A stretch of DNA of 64,000 bases from Auanema rhodensis (lineage: Eukaryota; Nematoda; Chromadorea; Rhabditida; Rhabditidae), in NCBI GenBank assembly GCA_964057225.1, contig OZ059899.1, positions 18,484,501-18,548,500 of the forward strand, in the 5' to 3' direction. Numbering within the stretch: the stretch's first letter is position 1; every line of letters starts with the position of its first letter. Made by a program: the position numbers and the translations under genes. The notes beneath the pieces are model-generated. The model did not search any database. It was not told the origin of the DNA and saw only the letters and a program-made list of their open reading frames with translations. Below, piece by piece: positions 14,300 through 24,141 of the stretch.

Positions 14300-15001
14300 G
14301 ATCGTTTGAAAAATGATGCCTTAGTGTATGTTGAGTTTCCATGTACACTCAACATTGCTTCCAAAAACATTTTGACAAAAATTTTTTCGAAAAATTTCAA
14401 AATAATTTAGCAAAAAGTAGATGTTTTTAGATTCCTTTTTTCAAGGCAAAGACGATGGACAATGTTATTCAACGAAAAAATTAATTCTTCAGGGTGAAAA
14501 TCGAGGATATAAGTGTGAACTTATATCAGTTGATATCTCGGTGCATTTTTAAGCTAGCGCAAATCTGATAACACAGATCGACGCAGCTTAAAAATCCGCA
14601 TCGAATGCACTATACTACATTGAGAAACGCTTAATACAAAAATTAGTTATGATCGTTTGAAAAATGATGCATTAGTGTATGTTGAGTTTCCATGTACACT
14701 CAACATTGCTTCCAAAAACATTTTGACAAAACTTTTTTCGAAAAATTTCAAGATAATTTAGCAAAAAGTAGATGTTTTTAGATTCTTTTTTTCAAGGCAA
14801 AGACGATGAACAATGTTATTCAACGAAAAAATTAATTCTTCAGGGTGAAAATCGAGGATATAAGTGTGAACTTATATCAGTTGATATCTCGGTGCATTTT
14901 TAAGCTAGCGCAAATCTAATAATACAGATCGACGCAGCTTAAAAATCCGCATCGAATGCACTATACTACATTGAGAAACGCTTAATACAAAAATTAGTTA
15001 T

Positions 15002-15703
15002 GATCGTTTGAAAAATGATGCCTTAGTGTATGTTGAGTTTCCATGTACACTCAACATCGCTTCCAAAAACATTTTGACAAAAATTTTTTCGAAAAATTTC
15101 AAAATAATTTAGCAAAAAGTAGATGTTTTTAGATTCCTTTTTTCAAGGCAAAGACGATGGACAATGTTATTCAACGAAAAAATTAATTCTTCAGGGTGAA
15201 AATCGAGGATATAAGTGTGAACTTATATCAGTTGATATCTCGGTACATTTTTAAGCTAGCGCAAATCTGATAACACAGATCGACGCAGCTTAAAAATCCG
15301 CATCGAATGCACTATACTACATTGAGAAACGCTTAATACAAAATTTAGTTATGATCGTTTGAAAAATGATGCATTAGTGTATGTTGAGTTTCCATGTACA
15401 CTGAACATTGCTTCCAAAAACATTTTGACAAAAATTTCTTCAAAAAATTTCAAAATAATTTAGCAAAAAGTAGATGTTTTTAGATTCCTTTTTTCAAGGC
15501 AAAGACGATGGACTTTGTTATTCAACGAAAAAATTAATTCTTCAGGGTGAAAATCGAGGATATAAGTGTGAACTTATATCAGTTGATATCTCGGTGCATT
15601 TTCAAGCTAGCGCAAATCTGATAACACAGATCGACGCAGCTTAAAAATCCGCATCGAATGCACTATACTACATTGAGAAACGCTTAATACAAAAATTAGT
15701 TAT
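15002..15703. repeat. Two adjacent hybrid monomers (V/P and Q/R)
   Basis: The monomer at 15,002 has a V head and the P-type tail GGTACATTTTTAAG. The monomer at 15,353 has a Q head (TTTCTTC, GACTTTG) and an R tail (TTTTCAAG, CTGATAACAC). Both are exactly 351 bp, consistent with in-register recombination between subtypes present elsewhere in the block. Confidence 0.75.
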
Positions 15704-17107
15704 GATCGTTTGAAAAATGATGCCTTAGTGTATGTTGAGTTTCCATGTACACTCAACATTGCTTCCAAAAACATTTTGACAAAAATCTTTTCGAAAAATT
15801 TCAAAATAATTTAGCGAAAAGTAGATGTTTTTAGATTCCTTTTTTCAAGGCAAAGACGATGGACAATGTTATTCAACGAAAAAATTAATTCTTCAGGGTG
15901 AAAATCGAGGATATAAGTGTGAACTTATATCAGTTGATATCTCGGTACATTTTTAAGCTAGCGCAAATCTGATAACACAGATCGACGCAGCTTAAAAATC
16001 CGCATCGAATGCACTATACTACATTGAGAAACGCTTAATACAAAATTTAGTTATGATCGTTTGAAAAATGATGCATTAGTGTATGTTGAGTTTCCATGTA
16101 CACTGAACATTGCTTCCAAAAACATTTTGACAAAAATTTCTTCAAAAAATTTCAAAATAATTTAGCAAAAAGTAGATGTTTTTAGATTCCTTTTTTCAAG
16201 GCAAAGACGATGGACTTTGTTATTCAACGAAAAAATTAATTCTTCAGGGTGAAAATCGAGGATATAAGTGTGAACTTATATCAGTTGATATCTCGGTGCA
16301 TTTTTAAGCTAGCGCAAATCTAATAATACAGATCGACGCAGCTTAAAAATCCGCATCGAATGCACTATACTACATTGAGAAACGCTTAATACAAAATTTA
16401 GTTATGATCGTTTGAAAAATGATGCATTAGTGTATGTTGAGTTTCCATGTACACTGAACATTGCTTCCAAAAACATTTTGACAAAAATTTTTTCAAAAAA
16501 TTTCAAAATAATTTAGCAAAAAGTAAATGTTTTTAGATTTCTTTTTTCAAGGCAAAGACGATGGACAATGTTATTCAACGAAAAAATTAATTCTTCAGGG
16601 TGAAAATCGAGGATATAAGTGTGAACTTATATCAGTTGATATCTCGGTGCATTTTCAAGCTAGCGCAAATCTGATAACACAGATCGACGCAGCTTAAAAA
16701 TCCGCATCGAATGCACTATACTACATTGAGAAACGCTTAATACAAAATTTAGTTATGATCGTTTGAAAAATGATGCATTAGTGTATGTTGAGTTTCCATG
16801 TACACTGAACATTGCTTCCAAAAACATTTTGACAAAAATTTTTTCAAAAAATTTCAAAATAATTTAGCAAAAAGTAGATGTTTTTAGATTCCTTTTTTCA
16901 AGGCAAAGACGATGGACTTTGTTATTCAACGAAAAAATTAATTCTTCAGGGTGAAAATCGAGGATATAAGTGTGAACTTATATCAGTTGATATCTCGGTG
17001 CATTTTTAAGCTAGCGCAAATCTAATAATACAGATCGACGCAGCTTAAAAATCCGCATCGAATGCACTATACTACATTGAGAAACGCTCGATACAAAAAT
17101 TAGTTAT
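15704..17107. repeat. P-Q-R-S tetramer block
   Basis: Third downstream copy of the 1,404-bp tetramer, ending in the CGCTCGATAC tail of S and followed directly by the V-W expansion. Confidence 0.85.
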
Positions 17108-20100
17108 GATCGTTTGAAAAATGATGCCTTAGTGTATGTTGAGTTTCCATGTACACTCAACATTGCTTCCAAAAACATTTTGACAAAAATTTTTTCGAAA
17201 AATTTCAAAATAATTTAGCAAAAAGTAGATGTTTTTAGATTCCTTTTTTCAAGGCAAAGACGATGGACAATGTTATTCAACGAAAAAATTAATTCTTCAG
17301 GGTGAAAATCGAGGATATAAGTGTGAACTTATATCAGTTGATATCTCGGTGCATTTTTAAGCTAGCGCAAATCTGATAACACAGATCGACGCAGCTTAAA
17401 AATCCGCATCGAATGCACTATACTACATTGAGAAACGCTTAATACAAAAATTAGTTATGATCGTTTGAAAAATGATGCATTAGTGTATGTTGAGTTTCCA
17501 TGTACACTCAACATTGCTTCCAAAAACATTTTGACAAAAATTTTTTCGAAAAATTTCAAGATAATTTAGCAAAAAGTAGATGTTTTTAGATTCTTTTTTT
17601 CAAGGCAAAGACGATGAACAATGTTATTCAACGAAAAAATTAATTCTTCAGGGTGAAAATCGAGGATATAAGTGTGAACTTATATCAGTTGATATCTCGG
17701 TGCATTTTTAAGCTAGCGCAAATCTAATAATACAGATCGACGCAGCTTAAAAATCCGCATCGAATGCACTATACTACATTGAGAAACGCTTAATACAAAA
17801 ATTAGTTATGATCGTTTGAAAAATGATGCCTTAGTGTATGTTGAGTTTCCATGTACACTCAACATTGCTTCCAAAAACATTTTGACAAAAATTTTTTCGA
17901 AAAATTTCAAAATAATTTAGCAAAAAGTAGATGTTTTTAGATTCCTTTTTTCAAGGCAAAGACGATGGACAATGTTATTCAACGAAAAAATTAATTCTTC
18001 AGGGTGAAAATCGAGGATATAAGTGTGAACTTATATCAGTTGATATCTCGGTGCATTTTTAAGCTAGCGCAAATCTGATAACACAGATCGACGCAGCTTA
18101 AAAATCCGCATCGAATGCACTATACTACATTGAGAAACGCTTAATACAAAAATTAGTTATGATCGTTTGAAAAATGATGCATTAGTGTATGTTGAGTTTC
18201 CATGTACACTCAACATTGCTTCCAAAAACATTTTGACAAAAATTTTTTCGAAAAATTTCAAGATAATTTAGCAAAAAGTAGATGTTTTTAGATTCTTTTT
18301 TTCAAGGCAAAGACGATGAACAATGTTATTCAACGAAAAAATTAATTCTTCAGGGTGAAAATCGAGGATATAAGTGTGAACTTATATCAGTTGATATCTC
18401 GGTGCATTTTTAAGCTAGCGCAAATCTAATAATACAGATCGACGCAGCTTAAAAATCCGCATCGAATGCACTATACTACATTGAGAAACGCTTAATACAA
18501 AAATTAGTTATGATCGTTTGAAAAATGATGCCTTAGTGTATGTTGAGTTTCCATGTACACTCAACATTGCTTCCAAAAACATTTTGACAAAAATTTTTTC
18601 GAAAAATTTCAAAATAATTTAGCAAAAAGTAGATGTTTTTAGATTCCTTTTTTCAAGGCAAAGACGATGGACAATGTTATTCAACGAAAAAATTAATTCT
18701 TCAGGGTGAAAATCGAGGATATAAGTGTGAACTTATATCAGTTGATATCTCGGTGCATTTTTAAGCTAGCGCAAATCTGATAACACAGATCGACGCAGCT
18801 TAAAAATCCGCATCGAATGCACTATACTACATTGAGAAACGCTTAATACAAAAATTAGTTATGATCGTTTGAAAAATGATGCATTAGTGTATGTTGAGTT
18901 TCCATGTACACTCAACATTGCTTCCAAAAACATTTTGACAAAAATTTTTTCGAAAAATTTCAAGATAATTTAGCAAAAAGTAGATGTTTTTAGATTCTTT
19001 TTTTCAAGGCAAAGACGATGAACAATGTTATTCAACGAAAAAATTAATTCTTCAGGGTGAAAATCGAGGATATAAGTGTGAACTTATATCAGTTGATATC
19101 TCGGTGCATTTTTAAGCTAGCGCAAATCTAATAATACAGATCGACGCAGCTTAAAAATCCGCATCGAATGCACTATACTACATTGAGAAACGCTTAATAC
19201 AAAAATTAGTTATGATCGTTTGAAAAATGATGCCTTAGTGTATGTTGAGTTTCCATGTACACTCAACATTGCTTCCAAAAACATTTTGACAAAAATTTTT
19301 TCGAAAAATTTCAAAATAATTTAGCAAAAAGTAGATGTTTTTAGATTCCTTTTTTCAAGGCAAAGACGATGGACAATGTTATTCAACGAAAAAATTAATT
19401 CTTCAGGGTGAAAATCGAGGATATAAGTGTGAACTTATATCAGTTGATATCTCGGTGCATTTTTAAGCTAGCGCAAATCTGATAACACAGATCGACGCAG
19501 CTTAAAAATCCGCATCGAATGCACTATACTACATTGAGAAACGCTTAATACAAAAATTAGTTATGATCGTTTGAAAAATGATGCATTAGTGTATGTTGAG
19601 TTTCCATGTACACTCAACATTGCTTCCAAAAACATTTTGACAAAAATTTTTTCGAAAAATTTCAAGATAATTTAGCAAAAAGTAGATGTTTTTAGATTCT
19701 TTTTTTCAAGGCAAAGACGATGAACAATGTTATTCAACGAAAAAATTAATTCTTCAGGGTGAAAATCGAGGATATAAGTGTGAACTTATATCAGTTGATA
19801 TCTCGGTGCATTTTTAAGCTAGCGCAAATCTAATAATACAGATCGACGCAGCTTAAAAATCCGCATCGAATGCACTATACTACATTGAAAAACGCTTAAT
19901 ACAAAAATTAGTTATGATCGTTTGAAAAATGATGCCTTAGTGTATGTTGAGTTTCCATGTACACTCAACATTGCTTCCAAAAACATTTTGACAAAAATTT
20001 TTTCGAAAAATTTCAAAATAATTTAGCAAAAAGTAGATGTTTTTAGATTCCTTTTTTCAAGGCAAAGACGATAGACAATGTTATTCAACGAAAAAATTAA

Positions 20101-20617
20101 TTCTTCAGGGTGAAAATCGAGGATATAAGTGTGAACTTATATCAGTTGATATCTCGGTGCATTTTTAAGCTAGCGCAAATCTGATAACACAGATCGACGC
20201 AGCTTAAAAATCCGCATCGAATGCACTATACTACATTGAGAAACGCTTAATACAAAAATTAGTTATGATCGTTTGAAAAATGATGCATTAGTGTATGTTG
20301 AGTTTCCATGTACACTCAACATTGCTTCCAAAAACATTTTGACAAAAATTTTTTCGAAAAATTTCAAGATAATTTAGCAAAAAGTAGATGTTTTTAGATT
20401 CTTTTTTTCAAGGCAAAGACGATGAACAATGTTATTCAACGAAAAAATTAATTCTTCAGGGTGAAAATCGAGGATATAAGTGTGAACTTATATCAGTTGA
20501 TATCTCGGTGCATTTTTAAGCTAGCGCAAATCTAATAATACAGATCGACGCAGCTTAAAAATCCGCATCGAATGCACTATACTACATTGAGAAACGCTTA
20601 ATACAAAAATTAGTTAT
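17108..20617. repeat. V-W dimer expansion, five units
   Basis: Ten monomers (3,510 bp) alternate V and W as five 702-bp units. The only private changes I noticed are CATTGAAAAAC near 19,886 and GATAGACAATG near 20,071. This is the most homogeneous dimer tract in the window and suggests recent amplification. Confidence 0.9.
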
Positions 20618-23439
20618 GATCGTTTGAAAAATGATGCCTTAGTGTATGTTGAGTTTCCATGTACACTCAACATTGCTTCCAAAAACATTTTGACAAAAAT
20701 TTTTTCGAAAAATTTCAAAATAATTTAGCAAAAAGTAGATGTTTTTAGATTCCTTTTTTCAAGGCAAAGACGATGGACAATGTTATTCAACGAAAAAATT
20801 AATTCTTCAGGGTGAAAATCGAGGATATAAGTGTGAACTTATATCAGTTGATATCTTGGTGCATTTTTAAGCTATCGCAAATCTGATAACACAGATCGAC
20901 GCAGCTTAAAAATCCGCATCGAATGCACTATACTACATTGAGAAACGCTTAATACAAAATTTAGTTATGATCGTTTGAAAAATGATGCATTAGTGTATGT
21001 TGAGTTTCCATGTACACTGAACATTGCTTCCAAAAACATTTTGACAAAAATTTTTTCAAAAAATTTCAAAATAATTTAGCAAAAAGTAGATGTTTTTAGA
21101 TTCCTTTTTTCAAGGCAAAGACGATGGACTTTGTTATTCAACGAAAAAATTAATTCTTCAGGGTGAAAATCGAGGATATAAGTGTGAACTTATATCAGTT
21201 GATATCTCGGTGCATTTTTAAGCTAGCGCAAATCTAATAATACAGATCGACGCAGCTTAAAAATCCGCATCGAATGCACTATACTACATTGAGAAACGCT
21301 TAATACAAAAATTAGTTATGATCGTTTGAAAAATGATGCCTTAGTGTATGTTGAGTTTCCATGTACACTCAACATTGCTTCCAAAAACATTTTGACAAAA
21401 ATTTTTTCGAAAAATTTCAAAATAATTTAGCAAAAAGTAGATGTTTTTAGATTCCTTTTTTCAAGGCAAAGACGATGGACAATGTTATTCAACGAAAAAA
21501 TTAATTCTTCAGGGTGAAAATCGAGGATATAAGTGTGAACTTATATCAGTTGATATCTCGGTGCATTTTTAAGCTAGCGCAAATCTGATAACACAGATCG
21601 ACGCAGCTTAAAAATCCGCATCGAATGCACTATACTACATTGAGAAACGCTTAATACAAAAATTAGTTATGATCGTTTGAAAAATGATGCCTTAGTGTAT
21701 GTTGAGTTTCCATGTACACTCAACATTGCTTCCAAAAACATTTTGACAAAAATTTTTTCGAAAAATTTCAAAATAATTTAGCGAAAAGTAGATGTTTTTA
21801 GATTCCTTTTTACAAGGCAAAGACGATGGACAATGTTATTCAACGAAAAAATTAATTCTTCAGGGTGAAAATCGAGGATATAAGTGTGAACTTATATCAG
21901 TTGATATCTCGGTGCATTTTTAAGCTAGCGCAAATCTGATAACACAGATCGACGCAGCTTAAAAATCCGCATCGAATGCACTATACTACATTGAGAAACG
22001 CTTAATACAAAATTTAGTTATGATCGTTTGAAAAATGATGCATTAGTGTATGTTGAGTTTCCATGTACACTGAACATTGCTTCCAAAAACATTTTGACAA
22101 AAATTTTTTCAAAAAATTTCAAAAAAATTTAGCAAAAAGTAGATGTTTTTAGATTCCTTTTTTCAAGGCAAAGACGATGAACAATGTTATTCAACGAAAA
22201 AATTAATTCTTCAGGGTGAAAATCGAGGATATAAGTGTGAACTTATATCAGTTGATATCTCGGTGCATTTTTAAGCTAGCGCAAATCTAATAATACAGAT
22301 CGACGCAGCTTAAAAATCCGCATCGAATGCACTATACTACATTGAGAAACGCTTAATACAAAAATTAGTTATGATCGTTTGAAAAATGATGCCTTAGTGT
22401 ATGTTGAGTTTCCATGTACACTCAACATTGCTTCCAAAAACATTTTGACAAAAATTTTTTCGAAAAATTTCAAAATAATTTAGCAAAAAGTAGATGTTTT
22501 TAGATTCCTTTTTTCAAGGCAAAGACGATGGACAATGTTATTCAACGAAAAAATTAATTCTTCAGGGTGAAAATCGAGGATATAAGTGTGAACTTATATC
22601 AGTTGATATCTCGGTGCATTTTTAAGCTAGCGCAAATCTGATAACACAGATCGACGCAGCTTAAAAATCCGCATCGAATGCACTATACTACATTGAGAAA
22701 CGCTTAATACAAAATTTAGTTATGATCGTTTGAAAAATGATGCATTAGTGTATGTTGAGTTTCCATGTACACTGAACACTCAACATTGCTTCCAAAAACA
22801 TTTTTACAAAAATTTTTCCGGAAAATTTCGAAATAATTTCGCAGAAAGTAGATGTTTTTAGATTCCTTTTTCCAAGGCAAAGACGATGGACAATGTTATT
22901 CAACGAAAAAATTAATTCTGCAGGGTGAAAATCGAGGATATAAGTGTGAACTTATATTAGTTGATATCTCGGTGCATTTTTAAACTAGCGCAAATCTGAT
23001 AACACAGATCGACGCAGCTTAAAAATCCGCATCGAATGCACTATACTACATTGAGAAACGTTTAATACAAAATTTAGTTATGATCGTTTGAAAAATGATG
23101 CATTAGTGTATGTTGAGTTTCCATGTACACTGAACACTCAACATTGCTTCCAAAAACATTTTTACAAAAATTTTTCCGGAAAATTTCGAAATAATTTCGC
23201 AGAAAGTAGATGTTTTTAGATTCCTTTTTCCAAGGCAAAGACGATGGACAATGTTATTCAACGAAAAAATTAATTCTGCAGGGTGAAAATCGAGGATATA
23301 AGTGTGAACTTATATTAGTTGATATCTCGGTGCATTTTTAAACTAGCGCAAATCTGATAACACAGATCGACGCAGCTTAAAAATCCGCATCGAATGCACT
23401 ATACTACATTGAGAAACGTTTAATACAAAAATTAGTTAT
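20618..23439. repeat. Octamer HOR, copy 1 (X-S-V-Y-Z-V-I-I)
   Basis: Eight monomers (6x351 + 2x358 = 2,822 bp). X is marked by GATATCTTGG and GCTATCGC, Y by GCGAAAAG with CTTTTTAC, Z by CAAAAAAATTT, and the two I monomers by the 7-bp insert. The same order recurs at 26,950, and shortened versions follow. This copy is separated from the others by the class B block beginning near 23.4 kb. Confidence 0.87.
22724..23439. repeat. Pair of 358-bp monomers (subtype I)
   Basis: Both monomers have ACTGAAC followed by ACTCAAC (22,771-22,784 in the first), adding 7 bp. Left of the insert the sequence is class A (AAAATTTAG, ATGCA, CACTG). Right of it the sequence is class B-like (TTTTCCGGAAAA, CGAAATAATTTCGCAG, CTGCAGGG). 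The second copy is preceded by CGTTTAATAC. Doubled I monomers recur at 29,056, 31,878 and 34,700; a single one is at 47,701. Confidence 0.92.
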
Positions 23440-23790
23440 GATCGTTTGAAAAATGATGCATTAGTGTATGTTGAGTTTCCATGTACACTCAACATTGCTT
23501 CCAAAAACATTTTGACAAAAATTTTTTCGAAAAATTTCAGAATATTTTAGCAAAAAATAGTTGTTTTTAGATTCCTTTTTTCAAGGCAAAGACGATGGAC
23601 AATGTTATTCAACGAAAAAATTAATTATGCAGGGTGAAAATCGAGGATATAAGTGTGAACTTATATCAGTTGATATCTCGGTGCATTTTTAAGCTAGCGC
23701 AAATCTGATAACACAGATCGACGCAGCTTAAAAATCCGCATCGAATGCACTATACTACATTGAGAAACGCTTAATACAAAAATTAGTTAT
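23440..23790. repeat. Junction monomer J with ATTATGCAGGG
   Basis: It carries CAGAATATTTTAGC, AAATAGTTG and the tail ATTATGCAGGG. The same version occurs at 35,416 and 48,059, each time between an I monomer and a K monomer. It therefore marks a recurring A-to-B transition. Confidence 0.85.
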
Positions 23791-24141
23791 GATCGTTTGA
23801 AAAATGATGCATTAGTGTATGTTGAGTTTCCATGTACACTCAACATTGCTTCCAAAAACATTTTTACAAAAATTTTTCCGGAAAATTTCGAAACAATTTC
23901 GCAAAAAGTAGATGTTTTTAGATTCCTTTTTTCAAGGCAAAGACGATGGACAATGTTATTCAACGAAAAAATTAATTCTGCAGGGTGAAAATCGAGGATA
24001 TAAGTGTGAACTTATATCAGTTGATATCTCGGTGCATTTTTAAGCTAGCGCAAATCTGATAACACAGATCGACGCAGCTTAAAAAGCCGCATCGAATGCA
24101 CTATACAACATTGAGAAACGCTTAATACAAAAATTAGTTAT
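23791..24141. repeat. Reference class B monomer (subtype K) with mapped dyads
   Basis: 351 bp, 56 C and 60 G (33% GC), 14 CpG. Visible inverted repeats: 9-bp arms 23,819-23,827 and 23,838-23,846 (10-nt loop); the palindrome TTTTCCGGAAAA at 23,874-23,885; 9-bp arms 23,997-24,005 and 24,010-24,018 (4-nt loop GTGA); and a 28-bp imperfect dyad at 24,048-24,075. A 63-codon frame from TTG at 23,797 to TGA at 23,988 is open in class B because AATTTAGC is AATTTCGC here. I judge it non-coding. Confidence 0.9.

Larger units (their letters stand above)
1..22723. repeat. Homogeneous class A block
   Basis: This is the left partial plus 64 complete monomers (260 to 22,723), all 351 bp: 22,464 / 351 = 64 exactly. 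Every monomer has the class A AATTTAGC (or GCG) site, or AAATTTAGC in the Z copy at 22,022, and the CTTCAGGG tail. Variation is confined to a limited set of linked alternatives that define subtypes P to Z. No class B marker appears before 22,724. Confidence 0.93.
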
